A DNA stretch of 64,000 bases from Natronosporangium hydrolyticum (GCF_016925615.1 NZ_CP070499.1:744001-808000), one strand, 5' to 3'; counted from the stretch's first letter, positions 15,164 to 24,719 are shown. Notes: generated by a model not told the origin, from the letters alone. Made by a program: numbers and translations.

Positions 15164-16740
15164 TGACCTGGCTACGAGGAGGCTCCGGGCGTCGCGGTAC
15201 CGGGACGCCGTGGAGTTTCCTGCATAGCGAGTACCCAGCGGCCGCGAGCACGCTCGACCAGCTGCTGGCGCATCGAGCGCTCTCCGACGTTGATGTCGCG
15301 CGGATCGGCAGACTACTGACGCACGCGCAGGCGGATCCCGCTCGGATCAGCGCGGCGGCGGCCGAGGTGATGACGGCCGGGGCGGCCGCCGGGCTGCACC
15401 GTTCAGCCCAGCATGACCTGCCGGGCGAGCGGCTTGCCCAGCACAATCTGGAGTACGGTCAGGTCCGGCTGGGGCGGGTGGTGCCCACCGCGGCTGGTGG
15501 GTTCGGGGCGACTCGCGATTTCGGTATCGACCGGGATGTACTCCGAACCTCGCTGCTGGTGGTGGGGCCGCCCGGCTCCGGAAAGACCCGGAGCTTCGGG
15601 CTGCCGGTCGTCGAGCATCTGGTCCTCACCGCGTTGACGAACCAGGCCAGTGTGCTGGTGGTGGACCCGAAGGGTGACGACTTCGCGTATGCAGGCTGGT
15701 TCGATGTCACGCTCGACCCGCTGGCGCCGACCGCCGGGCTGAGCCTCTACGGCGGCTCCCCGGCGCCCGAGGTCGCGGCTGATCGGCTCGCCAGCGCCTT
15801 GTTGCCACCGACGACATCTGACGATGTCGCCTACTTCATGGATGCCTCCCGCAACGCTCTGTACGCGTGCCTGGCGCCGTTTCGGCTGGCCTTCGACCGG
15901 TGGCCGACCGTACGGGAACTGTTGGCGTTGCTGCGCGTGGAGCAGGGCACAGTGGACAAAGTTCGAGCTGCCTTGAAGGGCCGGGACAGCGGCGAGAGCC
16001 GTCGGCTGCTGGCCAGCCGCGCCGCCCAACGGGACGCCCGGCTGGATCCGGCCGCATCGATGATCGAACGGCTCGGCCTGCTGGACCGCCCTCGGCTGGT
16101 GCAGCTCCTTGACCACCAGCAACCCCGGTTTGAGATGGCGCAGCTGAACTCCCCGGTCCGGGTGCGGGTGGCGCTGCCGGAGTCGGAGTACCCGGACGCC
16201 TCGCGGATCTTGGCGCGGTTGCTGGTCTCCCAGTTCGTTCAGCTCACGTCGGCCGCGAACACCAACCGGTCGATCTTCAAGGGCCTGGTTATCGACGAGG
16301 CCGGCCGGTTTGTGGACGACTATGTGGCCCGCGGCGTGCAGAAACTGCGATCGAACAACGCCGGCCTGGTGTTGATTGCCCAGACCCTCAGCGACTTCCC
16401 TGGCCATGTCCGGGGGACCGTACTCGGGTCAGTGGGGTGCAAGGCGGTATTCGGTGGGGTCGACCCCGCCGACGCCGCGGTGTTCTCCCGATGGTTCGGC
16501 GACCACTGGGTCGACGAGGTTACCCATGGTCAGCAGCGTTCCTACAGCCACAGCGAGTCGCGGCAGGGTGAGCAGGAGGGCTACCGCCTGGGCGACAGCG
16601 TCAGCACGCGGCGGGTGGAGCGGCCGCGCTGGAGCGTCTCGGAGATCGTGAGCGGGCTGCCGGCGGGGCACTGCGTGGTGGCGCTGAGCCGCTCCACCGG
16701 CGAACGGAGCCCGCCGTTCCTGGTCGACCTGCGCGGCTGA
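15163..16740 (+). CDS. VirD4/TraG-like conjugative coupling ATPase (orphan)
   Basis: 525 residues from ATG 15163; a GTG at 15133 in frame would add 10. Walker A is GPPGSGKT (about residue 132) and Walker B is LVIDEAGRF. In between is VLVVDPKGDDFAYAGWFDVTLDP, typical of T4SS coupling proteins, and the TraM-recognition-like end has SVGCKAVFGGVDPADAAVFSRWFGDHW. No membrane helix is seen at the N-terminus, unlike classic VirD4. No relaxase, VirB4 or other mating gene is nearby, so conjugation is doubtful. It is coupled to the M48 membrane protease, which might supply a membrane partner (inference). Confidence 0.83.
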   Translation: MTWLRGGSGRRGTGTPWSFLHSEYPAAASTLDQLLAHRALSDVDVARIGRLLTHAQADPARISAAAAEVMTAGAAAGLHRSAQHDLPGERLAQHNLEYGQVRLGRVVPTAAGGFGATRDFGIDRDVLRTSLLVVGPPGSGKTRSFGLPVVEHLVLTALTNQASVLVVDPKGDDFAYAGWFDVTLDPLAPTAGLSLYGGSPAPEVAADRLASALLPPTTSDDVAYFMDASRNALYACLAPFRLAFDRWPTVRELLALLRVEQGTVDKVRAALKGRDSGESRRLLASRAAQRDARLDPAASMIERLGLLDRPRLVQLLDHQQPRFEMAQLNSPVRVRVALPESEYPDASRILARLLVSQFVQLTSAANTNRSIFKGLVIDEAGRFVDDYVARGVQKLRSNNAGLVLIAQTLSDFPGHVRGTVLGSVGCKAVFGGVDPADAAVFSRWFGDHWVDEVTHGQQRSYSHSESRQGEQEGYRLGDSVSTRRVERPRWSVSEIVSGLPAGHCVVALSRSTGERSPPFLVDLRG

Positions 16741-16771
16741 GGACGGCCCAGCGGCGCGCGGTGGGCCGTCC
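16741..16771 (+). terminator. Hairpin after the VirD4-like gene, with a nearby direct repeat
   Basis: GGACGGCCCA (16741-16750) and TGGGCCGTCC (16762-16771) are exact 10-bp inverted arms starting at the base after the TGA. There is no U-tract. The loop sequence CGGCGCGCGGTGGG (16752-16765) recurs exactly at 16793-16806, 41 bp on. Probably a terminator that has been partly duplicated. Confidence 0.6.
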
Positions 16772-16830
16772 TGTCCGGGGGGAGGGCTCAGCCGGCGCGC
16801 GGTGGGTCGCACCGCTCGCGCCGCGTCCTG

Positions 16831-17718
16831 GTGCGGCACCATGAAGGGGTGGAAGACGTGGTGTCCGCAGCCGCGGACCGGTTGTACGCGGTGCCGCCGC
16901 GCCGATTCGTAGCGGAGCGGACCGCGGCGGCGGCGACCGCCCGAGCCAGCGGCGACCGGGCCGCGGCCTCCGCCATCACCAAGCTGCGCCGGCCCACGGT
17001 GGCGGCGTGGTTGGTGAACCTGCTGGCGCTGCGCCGCCCCGAGCTGGTCGACGGGCTGGTGGAGCTGGCCGAGTCGCTGCGGGGGGCGCAGCGCAGGTTG
17101 GACGGCGCCGCTCTGCGGGAGCTGGCCGGTCAGCGCCGCGCGGCGGTCAGCGCCCTGGTGTCCGAGGCGCGCACCCTGGCGGTGGCCGCCGACCGGGAGT
17201 CGGCGGCCGGCGCGTTGCCGTTGGGTGAGGTGGAGACGACGCTGCACGCGGCGTTGGCCGAGCCGGCCGTGGCCGAGCAGGTGCGCTCCGGTCGGCTGTT
17301 GAAGGGGGTGGCGCCGACCGGGTTCGGTGCGGCGGCCCCGCGGTTACGGCTGGTCACCGGCGCCGGGGCGGAGGAGCCACCCTCGGACGAGCCACGTTCG
17401 GACGAGCCGCCCTCGGGCGGGTCGGCGGCGGAGTCGAGCACCGTCCGCCGGGAGCGGGCCGAGGCGGCGTTGGGCGCGGCGCGGGCGGCCGCGTCGCAGG
17501 CCGAGGCGGCGCTGGCCGCGCGGCTGGCAGAGCAGCAGGCGGCCCAGACGGCGGTGGCGGAGCTCGACGCCGCGCTGGCGGAGCTCACCGCCCGCCGGCA
17601 GCGAGCTGCCGAGCAGCTGACCGACGCCGAGGCGGCGGTCTTCGTCGCCCGGCGCGAGGAGGCAGACGCCCGGCAGCGGGTCGCCGCCGCGGCGGCGGAG
17701 CTGACCGGGCCGGACTAG
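16831..17718 (+). CDS. Hypothetical coiled-coil protein
   Basis: About 290 residues, a widespread actinomycete hypothetical. The N-terminal domain has LYAVPPRRFVAERTAAAATARASGDR and ITKLRRPTVAAWLVNLLA, which looks like a helical binding domain. A low-complexity linker with repeated PSDEP/RSDEPPS units is at about residues 184-198. The C-terminal 100 residues form an Ala/Glu/Arg coiled coil (RRERAEAALGAARAAASQAE). Several in-frame GTG codons (16831, 16849, 16858, 16861) could start it, so the exact N-terminus is uncertain. No function can be given. Confidence 0.7.
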   Translation: MRHHEGVEDVVSAAADRLYAVPPRRFVAERTAAAATARASGDRAAASAITKLRRPTVAAWLVNLLALRRPELVDGLVELAESLRGAQRRLDGAALRELAGQRRAAVSALVSEARTLAVAADRESAAGALPLGEVETTLHAALAEPAVAEQVRSGRLLKGVAPTGFGAAAPRLRLVTGAGAEEPPSDEPRSDEPPSGGSAAESSTVRRERAEAALGAARAAASQAEAALAARLAEQQAAQTAVAELDAALAELTARRQRAAEQLTDAEAAVFVARREEADARQRVAAAAAELTGPD

Positions 17719-17762
17719 ACCCGCGGGCCGGAACTGTCCTGGTCCCCGGGCAGAATGGTGGT

Positions 17763-18713
17763 GTGCTGGAGAGCTCTGCCCGGTTGCTGCGGCTGCTGTC
17801 GTTGCTGCAGAGCCGCCGGGACTGGTCCGGCCCCGAGTTGGCGCAGCGGCTGTCGGTGGATGTGCGCACGGTGCGGCGCGACGTGGACAAGCTCCGGCGG
17901 CTGGGCTATCCGATCGACGCGACCGCCGGGGTGGCGGGTGGCTACCGGTTGGGCGCGGGCGCCGCCCTGCCGCCGCTGCTGCTCGACGACGAGGAGGCGG
18001 TGGCGGTCGCGGTGGGGCTGCGGACCGCGGCCAACGGCACGGTCGCCGGCATGGCCGAGACTTCGGTACGGGCACTGGCCAAATTGGAGCAGGTGCTGCC
18101 GGTGCGGCTGCGGCAGCGAGTGGCCGCGGTGCAATCGGTGACGGTGCCGATGGCTAGTGGCGGACCGTTGGTGCCGGCCGAGGTGCTGACCGCTGTCGCC
18201 GCGGCGTGCCGGGATGAGCAGCAGCTCCGGTTCGATTACCGGAGCTTCGGCGATACCGAGTCGGTTCGCAATGTGGAGCCGTACCGGTTGGTCCACACCG
18301 GGCGACGGTGGTATCTGCTGGCGTGGGATCTAGACCGCGACGATTGGCGGACCTTCCGGCTGGATCGGCTGCGACCTTGGACTCCGCCGGGGCCCAGGTT
18401 CGCTCCGCGGGAGCTGCCCGCCGCCGATCTGGCCGCCTTCATGTCCCACCAAGTGTCCACTGCGGTCTATCAGCTGCGGGCTACGATCACTGTGCAGGCT
18501 TCGGTGGCGGAGGTCACCGAGCGGGTTCCCCCGACGGTCGGAGTGGTGGAGCCGATCGACTCAGCGAGCTGCCGGCTGACGCTCGGGGCCAGTCATGTCG
18601 ACACCCTCGTCTTGCACTTGGGCTTGTTGGACTTCGAGTTCCGGGTAGAGGACCCGCCCGAGTTGGCGCAGCGGGTCCGGGAACTCTCCGAACGGTTGCG
18701 TCGGGCCGCGTAA
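17763..18713 (+). CDS. WYL-domain transcriptional regulator (YafY-like)
   Basis: 316 residues. HTH at the N-terminus (ARLLRLLSLLQSRRDWSGPELAQRL, VDVRTVRRDVDKLRRLGYPI, then GYRLGAGAALPPLLLDDEEAVAV). The WYL domain follows with LRFDYRSFGD, VEPYRLVHTGRRWYLLAWDLDRDDWRTFRLDRL, and a WCX C-terminal extension. Such proteins sense nucleotides or other ligands and often control DNA-damage or defence genes. Start at 17763 (GTG). It is a single gene, convergent with the HesB-like gene and separated by a long hairpin. Confidence 0.92.
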   Translation: MLESSARLLRLLSLLQSRRDWSGPELAQRLSVDVRTVRRDVDKLRRLGYPIDATAGVAGGYRLGAGAALPPLLLDDEEAVAVAVGLRTAANGTVAGMAETSVRALAKLEQVLPVRLRQRVAAVQSVTVPMASGGPLVPAEVLTAVAAACRDEQQLRFDYRSFGDTESVRNVEPYRLVHTGRRWYLLAWDLDRDDWRTFRLDRLRPWTPPGPRFAPRELPAADLAAFMSHQVSTAVYQLRATITVQASVAEVTERVPPTVGVVEPIDSASCRLTLGASHVDTLVLHLGLLDFEFRVEDPPELAQRVRELSERLRRAA

Positions 18714-18745
18714 CCGGCCAGCCGGTGGGTCACCGACTGGCCGGT
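18713..18745. terminator. Bidirectional terminator hairpin
   Basis: ACCGGCCAG (18713-18721) pairs with CTGGCCGGT (18737-18745). Inside, CGGTG and CACCG extend the stem by 5 bp after one mismatch, leaving a GGT loop. It starts at the last base of the WYL stop codon and sits between convergent genes. Confidence 0.7.
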
Positions 18746-18788
18746 GTGCCGCCGCGGCGGGCTCACCCGGCGGTGGCCCACCGCCGTC

Positions 18789-19073
18789 CTACTGGGGTTG
18801 TTCGGCGAGCGCGAACTGCACGCTGCCCTGGTCATCGACGGTGGCGTCGAGGGCCTTGTCGTCGAGCAGCAGCGCGGCGTCCCCGTCGAGGAACAGCCGG
18901 GCGCCGGACTCGTCGACGACCTGGTCCCCCTCGTGTGGGCCGGCCGAGACGCTCAGCTGCAGCGCCCCCGCCGAAGCGTCGGTGGCGATGCGCAGGCCAG
19001 CGCCGTCCGGTACGTCCGGCTGAGTGGTCAGCGAACGGATCGCGGCGGCGGCATTGTCAGTCACTGTAAGCAT
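18789..19073 (-). CDS. HesB/IscA-like protein lacking cysteines
   Basis: 94 residues with the A-type carrier fold pattern: MLTVTDNAAAAIRSLTTQ, GLRIATDASAGALQLSVS, then the conserved DQVVDESGARLFLDGDAALLLDDKALDA. True IscA/HesB carriers hold Fe-S clusters with three Cys; this protein has no Cys at all, so it cannot do that in the usual way. Such Cys-less versions are common in actinomycetes and their role is open. ATG 19073 is chosen because GGAGGAG lies 9 bases upstream; a longer frame to 19133 lacks a site. Confidence 0.75.
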   Translation of the reverse strand: MLTVTDNAAAAIRSLTTQPDVPDGAGLRIATDASAGALQLSVSAGPHEGDQVVDESGARLFLDGDAALLLDDKALDATVDDQGSVQFALAEQPQ

Positions 19074-19394
19074 GGCGGATTGCTCCTCCGGTTGCGATTG
19101 ATGGCACGGGACCCTCCAACCCCTGATACCCACTGCGGCACGTGGCTACGCAAGTCAGTGGGCAGGTTGTGGATCCGTTCTGGGCACGGCCGAACCACCA
19201 CTGGTGGCCAGTGCCCGCGACGGCAAAGAACTCCTCTCGGCACGTCGACCCGAACTCGGCACGCGTGGCCTCACAGCCCACACGTGTCTAGTCGACGCGC
19301 ACGCGTTGACAGCCGTACCGTCCCACCCTGCCTGCTCGGCCCGGCCTGCGTCAAGCCGACATGCGACCACAAGCCGACAGTCGTCGCGGGGTGG
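19074..19394. other. Intergenic region without a supported gene
   Basis: 321 bp between the HesB-like start and the end of the mannosyltransferase gene. Frames here have no ribosome sites and no family features. The HesB-like ribosome site (GGAGGAG on the minus strand) is at 19083-19089. A short local dyad around CCACCACTGGTGG (about 19195-19207) is the only structure I see. Confidence 0.5.
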
Positions 19395-20972
19395 TCAGAT
19401 CCACGTGTCCAACCACATTCGGGCCTGCCAGCTCTCGTAAGGAATGAGCTGGGCGGAGTAGACCGGATAGAAGTACGCGAAGGTAAGCGCGACCAGGATT
19501 ACGTACCCGCCCACCAGTACCGCCCCGAACGTGCGACGGTCCACTCCCAGAATCGTGCCGGTGTCACCGGTCGAACGTGGCCGGGCCGACGACATCACCG
19601 CACCCAACACATAGACCACGGCGAGCACCAGGAACGGTTGTGCGGGCAGGGCGTAGAAGTAGAACATCACCCGGTCGTCGAAGAGGAACCATGGTCCGAT
19701 CCCCGCCGCCACGCCGAGCAGGATCGCCCCTGCCCGCCAGTCCCGGCGCGCCACCCCGAGCCAGACCAACGCCGCCAACGCCGGCAGGAATGACCACCAC
19801 AGCAGCGGCGTACCCAGTAGCAGCACCGCCGAGGCACAGTGCTCCGCGCCGCAGCCACCCTGATCGGAGTAGTGGAAGGCGATCGGGCGCGCCAACAACA
19901 GCCACTGCCACGCCGGCGACTCGTACGGGTGAGTAGCGTCGAGGCCAGAGTGGAACGTCAACGCCTGGGCGTGATACTCGTAGAGGTTGCGCAGCGCCGC
20001 GACCACCCGCGCCGGCCACGGCTCGCCCTGCGCGTCGACCGGCGCGTGCCGGTAGAAGCCGTGATCACTGGTGAACCAGCCGATCCAGGTCGCCAGATAC
20101 ACCACCGGTATGAGGACCGTCGCGGCGACGAAACCGCGCCACTGCCCGGCGACGGTGTCCCGCCACGGCCGGCGTACCCCGGCGGTACGTCGGGCCGAAA
20201 CCTCCCACCACAGCGCGAGCCCCAGGAAGACCGGGATGAACGCGACTGCGCTCCACTTCACCGCCAGCGCGCAGCCGAGCAGGGCACCGGCCGCCAGCCG
20301 CCACCACGGCACCCCGAACCCGGGCCGGTCCCGGCCCGCCGCCAGCGCCGCCAGCCACCGGGAGCGGCGCTGATCCCGGTCCAGCAGCAGCGCCCCGAAC
20401 CCAGCCACGACGAAGAGCAGCAGGAAGATGTCGAGCAGCGCGGTCCGCGACATCACCACATGCATGCCGTCCAGCGCGACCAGCAGGCCGGCGGCGGCCC
20501 CGAGCATGGTGGAGCCGAACAGTCGCCGGGCGATCCGGGCCACCAGCAGCACCGAGATGATTCCGGCGAGCGCGGCGGCGATCCGCCAGCCGAACGGGGT
20601 GTAGCCGAAAGCCCACTCGCCCAGTCCGATCAGCCACTTACCCAGCGGCGGATGGACCACGAAGGCGGGCCCGTCGCCGAGCACCGGGGCGCCGTCGACC
20701 GGGTTGGCCCCACCCTCGGCGACCTCCCACTCCACGCCGTACTGCACCAGTGCCCAGGCGTTCGGGGCATAGTAGGTCTCGTCGAAGACGATATGGCCGG
20801 GGCGGCTCAGATCGACCAGCCGCACGATCGCGGCGATCGTGGTGACCACCGCGGCGACCACCCACGACCAGGGATCGTGCGGCGGGACCAGTGGGGTCAG
20901 CCGCCGCTGGGTGATCTCCGGCACCGGTTCATCCGCCGGGCTCGGCCCCGCCTCGGTCGCCACCGTACTCAC
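19395..20972 (-). CDS. pmt: Dolichyl-phosphate-mannose--protein mannosyltransferase (GT39)
   Basis: 525 residues. Polytopic membrane enzyme that moves mannose from polyprenyl-phosphate-mannose to Ser/Thr of secreted proteins. The first outside loop carries the catalytic FDETYYAPNAWAL (Asp-Glu pair), followed by HPPLGKWLIGLGEW, both PMT hallmarks. About ten hydrophobic helices follow, with MSRTALLDIFLLLF and LGCALAVKWSAV, the usual PMT blocks. The N-terminal 30 residues are polar and cytoplasmic. A single-gene unit here; such genes often sit near metG and tatD in actinomycetes, as in this window. Confidence 0.93.
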   Translation of the reverse strand: MSTVATEAGPSPADEPVPEITQRRLTPLVPPHDPWSWVVAAVVTTIAAIVRLVDLSRPGHIVFDETYYAPNAWALVQYGVEWEVAEGGANPVDGAPVLGDGPAFVVHPPLGKWLIGLGEWAFGYTPFGWRIAAALAGIISVLLVARIARRLFGSTMLGAAAGLLVALDGMHVVMSRTALLDIFLLLFVVAGFGALLLDRDQRRSRWLAALAAGRDRPGFGVPWWRLAAGALLGCALAVKWSAVAFIPVFLGLALWWEVSARRTAGVRRPWRDTVAGQWRGFVAATVLIPVVYLATWIGWFTSDHGFYRHAPVDAQGEPWPARVVAALRNLYEYHAQALTFHSGLDATHPYESPAWQWLLLARPIAFHYSDQGGCGAEHCASAVLLLGTPLLWWSFLPALAALVWLGVARRDWRAGAILLGVAAGIGPWFLFDDRVMFYFYALPAQPFLVLAVVYVLGAVMSSARPRSTGDTGTILGVDRRTFGAVLVGGYVILVALTFAYFYPVYSAQLIPYESWQARMWLDTWI

Positions 20973-21025
20973 CGGTGCATCGTAGGCCGTCAGTCGCCCC
21001 CGTGGTGACGGCGCGTACCCGATCG

Positions 21026-22015
21026 TTAGCCGGGCTGCTGGTCAGCGGCGGGGGCGAGCGCCGGCACGAGTTCGGAGACCGGGGCGCCCGACCGGGGCGG
21101 CACCAGCGCCGCCACCGGGGTGGTGATCCCCGCCGCGGCGTATCGTCGCAGGTGCGCGCGGCACTGCTCCGGCGAACCGTGCACCACTAGCTCGTCCACC
21201 ACCTGGTCTGGGATCGCCGCGACCGCGCCGCGCCGGTCGCCGGCGGCCCACTTCTCCCACAGCGGCGCGAGCAGTTCGCCGCGCCCTAGCCACTCGTGGA
21301 ACTTCCGGTACACCCCGACGGTCAGGTAGCCGGCGAGCAGCGGCCGGGCCGTGTCCCGGGCCCGGACCGGGTCGTCGTCGACCACCACGAAGATCCGGGC
21401 GACGATCTCCCGCGCGGCGCCGGTCGGCGCGGCGGCGTGGACCTGACCGGCGACCGTGGCCACGTCATCGACGCTGAGCCAGTTCAGGATCGCCCCGTCG
21501 GCCTCCCGGCCGGCCAGCTTCAACATGCCCGGCCGCAGCGCCGCGACCAGCAGCGCCGGCGGGGTGGCCGGCACCAACTGGAGCCGGAAACCGGAGACCT
21601 CAAAGCTCTCGTACCGTTGCGTGACCTTCTCGCCGGTGAGCGCGGTACGCAGGAAGCGGACCGTGTCGCGGACCCGGGCGTACGGCTGCTCGAAGGGGAG
21701 GCCGTTCCACCCGCTGACGATCACCTCAGTGGAGGTGCCGAGCCCGATCGCGACCCGGCCCGGGGCCGCGTCGGCGAGCGCGGCGCAGCTCTGCGCCAGC
21801 GTCGCGGCACCGCGGGTGAAGGCCGGGACGATCGCGGTGCCGAGCCGGAGCTGCGGTGCCCACGCACTGGCGAGCGCGAGCGGGGTGAAGGCGTCGGCGC
21901 CGCCGGCCTCAGCCGACCACACCCCGGTGTAGCCGAGCTCGGGCAGCGCCGCGACCAGCTCTCGGTGGTCGGCCAACGAGACATCGGGGAGCGGGAGGGT
22001 GATGCCGTAGGTCAT
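21026..22015 (-). CDS. LLM-class F420-dependent oxidoreductase
   Basis: 329 residues, a luciferase-like (beta/alpha)8 flavin/F420 enzyme. The start MTYGITLPLPDVS and the blocks GYTGVWSAEAGGADAFTPLALAS, LRLGTAIVPAFTRGAATLAQ, and RVAIGLGTSTEVIVSGWNGLPFEQPYARVRDTV are standard for this class. The C-terminal region has ELVVHGSPEQCRAHLRRYAAAGITTPV. Natural substrate unknown. It diverges from an SDR gene across 48 bp, so the two may share a regulator and perhaps a redox pathway (inference). Confidence 0.92.
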   Translation of the reverse strand: MTYGITLPLPDVSLADHRELVAALPELGYTGVWSAEAGGADAFTPLALASAWAPQLRLGTAIVPAFTRGAATLAQSCAALADAAPGRVAIGLGTSTEVIVSGWNGLPFEQPYARVRDTVRFLRTALTGEKVTQRYESFEVSGFRLQLVPATPPALLVAALRPGMLKLAGREADGAILNWLSVDDVATVAGQVHAAAPTGAAREIVARIFVVVDDDPVRARDTARPLLAGYLTVGVYRKFHEWLGRGELLAPLWEKWAAGDRRGAVAAIPDQVVDELVVHGSPEQCRAHLRRYAAAGITTPVAALVPPRSGAPVSELVPALAPAADQQPG

Positions 22016-22063
22016 ACGGCGGTATGTTACCAGTCAGTAGCCAGTTTGGGAGGTGTGCGCGGG

Positions 22064-22870
22064 ATGGTGACATTGACCGGCTCGGTGGCGGTGGTGACCG
22101 GCGGCGGCAGCGGCATCGGGGCGGCGTTGGCCCGGCGGTTCGCGGCGGCCGGCGCCGCCACGGTGGTGGTCGCCGACCGCGACCCGGCCGCAGCGGCCAC
22201 GGTCGCCGCCGAGTTGCCCGGCGCCGGGGCGCCGCTGGCGTTGGACGTCGCCGACGAGGCGGCGGTCGCCGCCGCCGTCGACCAGCTCGAGTCGGAGGTC
22301 GGCCCGATCGACCTGTGGTGCTCGAACGCCGGCGTGGCCGGCTCGGAGGGGCTGGGCGACGACGCGGACTGGCAGCGGTGCTGGTCGCTGCACGTGCACG
22401 CGCACGTGCTGGCGGCGCGCCATGTGCTTCCCCGGATGCTCGCCCGCGACCGCGGCCATCTACTGGTCACCGCCTCAGCCGCCGGCCTACTGACCGAGCC
22501 GGACAGCGCCCCGTACGCGGTGACCAAGCACGCCAGCGTCGCCCTCGCCGAGTGGCTGGCGATCCAGCACGGCGGTGCCGGCGTGAGCTTCTCCTGCCTG
22601 TGCCCGCAGGCGGTGCGGACCCCGATGGTCGCCGGCCTGCCCGACACCTCCGGAACCCTCGCCGCGGGCGAGATCATCTCACCGGAGCAGGTGGCCGACT
22701 CGGTCATGGCCGCCCTGGCCGAGCAGCGGTTTCTGATCCTGCCGCACCCGGAGGTGGCCGCGTACGAGCAGCGTCGGGCGGCGCAACGGGAACGCTGGCT
22801 GGCCGGTATGCGTAAGGTCCGGGCCCGGCTGCGCCGGCCCCCGGAGCAACCCGCCCCGCCGCGCCGGTAA
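22064..22870 (+). CDS. Short-chain dehydrogenase/reductase
   Basis: 268 residues. NAD(P)-binding TGGGSGIG near the start, DVADEAAVAAA, the NAG motif in CSNAGVAGSE, catalytic Ser in VTASAAGLL, and YAVTK for the Tyr-Lys pair. It ends with a basic Pro-rich tail. Asp in VVVADRDP after the second strand suggests a preference for NAD over NADP. ATG 22064 follows GGGAGG at a spacing of 11; a GTG nine bases upstream is possible. Substrate unknown. Confidence 0.9.
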   Translation: MVTLTGSVAVVTGGGSGIGAALARRFAAAGAATVVVADRDPAAAATVAAELPGAGAPLALDVADEAAVAAAVDQLESEVGPIDLWCSNAGVAGSEGLGDDADWQRCWSLHVHAHVLAARHVLPRMLARDRGHLLVTASAAGLLTEPDSAPYAVTKHASVALAEWLAIQHGGAGVSFSCLCPQAVRTPMVAGLPDTSGTLAAGEIISPEQVADSVMAALAEQRFLILPHPEVAAYEQRRAAQRERWLAGMRKVRARLRRPPEQPAPPRR

Positions 22871-22913
22871 CCGGAGTGCGCCCTGGCGGGGGTAGTCACT
22901 ACGCTTGGGCTCC

Positions 22914-24707
22914 ATGGCCCACGTTCTAGCTGCCGTCGCCTGGCCGTACGCCAACGGCCCGCGACACATCGGTCACGTCTCCGGCTTCGGGGTGCCCTCC
23001 GACGTCTTCGCTCGCTATCAGCGAATGGCCGGTAACGATGTGCTGATGGTCTCCGGCACCGACGAACACGGCACGCCGATCCTGGTGCAGGCCGAGCAGG
23101 AGGGCGCCAGCGCCCGGGAGCTGGCCGACCGGTACAACCGGGTGATCGTGGAGGACCTGGCGGCGCTGGGGCTGTCATACGACCTGTTCACCCGGACCAC
23201 CACCGGCAACCACTACGCGGTGGCGCAGGAGCTCTTCGCCACCCTGCACCGCAACGGCTACATGGTGGAGCGCAAGACCCACGGGGCGATCTCGCCGTCC
23301 ACCGGGCGGACGCTGCCCGACCGCTACATCGAGGGCACCTGCCCGCTCTGCGGCTACGACGGGGCCCGCGGCGACCAGTGCGACAACTGCGGCAACCAGC
23401 TCGATCCGACCGATCTGATCAACCCTCGGTCCCGGGTCAACGGGGAGGTGCCGAAGTTCATCGAAACCGAGCATTTCTTCCTGGATCTGCCCGCGCTGGG
23501 GGAGGCGTTGGGCGACTGGCTGCGCGGCCGCGCCGACTGGCGGCCGAACGTGCTGAAATTCTCGCTGAACCTGCTCGACGACCTGAAGCCACGGGCGATG
23601 ACCCGCGACATCGACTGGGGCGTGCCGGTGCCGCTGCCAGGGTGGCGGGAGAACCCCAACAAGCGGCTGTACGTGTGGTTCGACGCGGTCATCGGCTATC
23701 TTTCGGCGTCGATCGAGTGGGCCCGCCGTTCCGGGGACCCGGAGGCGTGGCGCCGGTGGTGGTCGGACCCGGCCGCCCGGCAGTACTACTTCATGGGCAA
23801 GGACAACATCACCTTCCACTCCCAGATCTGGCCGGCGGAGCTGCTCGGCTACAACGGCCAGGGCGCCCGCGGCGGCGAGCCGGGCCGGTTCGGTGAGCTG
23901 CACCTGCCGACCGAGGTGGTCTCCAGCGAGTTCCTCACCATGGAGGGGGCGAAGTTCTCCTCGTCGCGGCGAGTAGTCATCTACGTCCGCGACTTCCTGG
24001 CCCGCTACGACCCGGACGCGCTGCGCTACTTCATCGCCGTCGCCGGCCCCGAAAACAACGACACCGACTTCACCTGGTCGGAGTTCCTCCGCCGGAACAA
24101 CGACGAGCTGGTCGCCGGCTGGGGCAACCTGGTCAACCGGTCGATCTCGATGGCGGCGAAAAATTTCGGCTCGGTGCCGGAGGTCGGTGCGGCCGGTCTC
24201 ACCGACGCCGACCAGCGGCTGCTCGCGACCGCCCGGGAGGGTTTCGGCACGGTCGGCGGGCTGATCGAGCGGCACCGGCAGAAGGCCGCGATCACCGAGG
24301 CGATGCAGGTGGTGGGCGAGGCCAACAAGTACCTCTCCGACCAGGCACCCTGGAAGCTCAAGGAGACCGACCGGCAGCGGATGGGCACCGTGCTCAATGT
24401 CGCGCTGCAGGTGGTGAACGACTGCAACGCGATGCTCTCGCCCTTCCTGCCCCACTCCGCCCAGAAGGTGTACGAGCAGCTGGGCGGGGCCGGCCGGTTT
24501 GCGCCGATGCCGGAGATCCAGGAGGTCGAGGACCTCGACGGCGGCGCCGGCTATCCGGTCCTCGCCGGCGACTACCAGACCGGCGCTTCGTGGGCTCCCC
24601 AGTCGCTGCCGCCCGGTCGCGAGTTGGCGCCCCCGAAGCCGGTCTTCAAGAAGCTGGATGCGGGCATCGTCGACGAGGAGCTGGCCCGGCTGGCCGGCGA
24701 TCAGTAA
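22914..24707 (+). CDS. metG: Methionyl-tRNA synthetase
   Basis: 597 residues from ATG 22914. Class I aminoacyl-tRNA synthetase, charging tRNA-Met. HIGH is in [10 protein letters not shown]. The zinc-knuckle region has [18 protein letters not shown] with four Cys. The KMSKS loop reads KFSSSRR, the version found in the archaeal-like/actinobacterial MetRS group. The anticodon-binding helical domain follows. No C-terminal EMAP/Trbp domain is present. A TTG at 22905 is also in frame, but the ATG gives the conserved start. Essential housekeeping gene. Confidence 0.96.
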   Translation: MAHVLAAVAWPYANGPRHIGHVSGFGVPSDVFARYQRMAGNDVLMVSGTDEHGTPILVQAEQEGASARELADRYNRVIVEDLAALGLSYDLFTRTTTGNHYAVAQELFATLHRNGYMVERKTHGAISPSTGRTLPDRYIEGTCPLCGYDGARGDQCDNCGNQLDPTDLINPRSRVNGEVPKFIETEHFFLDLPALGEALGDWLRGRADWRPNVLKFSLNLLDDLKPRAMTRDIDWGVPVPLPGWRENPNKRLYVWFDAVIGYLSASIEWARRSGDPEAWRRWWSDPAARQYYFMGKDNITFHSQIWPAELLGYNGQGARGGEPGRFGELHLPTEVVSSEFLTMEGAKFSSSRRVVIYVRDFLARYDPDALRYFIAVAGPENNDTDFTWSEFLRRNNDELVAGWGNLVNRSISMAAKNFGSVPEVGAAGLTDADQRLLATAREGFGTVGGLIERHRQKAAITEAMQVVGEANKYLSDQAPWKLKETDRQRMGTVLNVALQVVNDCNAMLSPFLPHSAQKVYEQLGGAGRFAPMPEIQEVEDLDGGAGYPVLAGDYQTGASWAPQSLPPGRELAPPKPVFKKLDAGIVDEELARLAGDQ

Positions 24708-24719
24708 CCCGCCGCCCAG

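Noticed and set aside
15163-16740. Evidence of an integrated conjugative element
   Set aside because: Only the coupling ATPase is present; no relaxase, VirB4, integrase or attachment repeats were seen within several kb.
21296-22063. Extension of the SDR gene far upstream on the plus strand
   Set aside because: That part is the antisense shadow of the LLM oxidoreductase; the SDR fold starts at the ATG at 22064.
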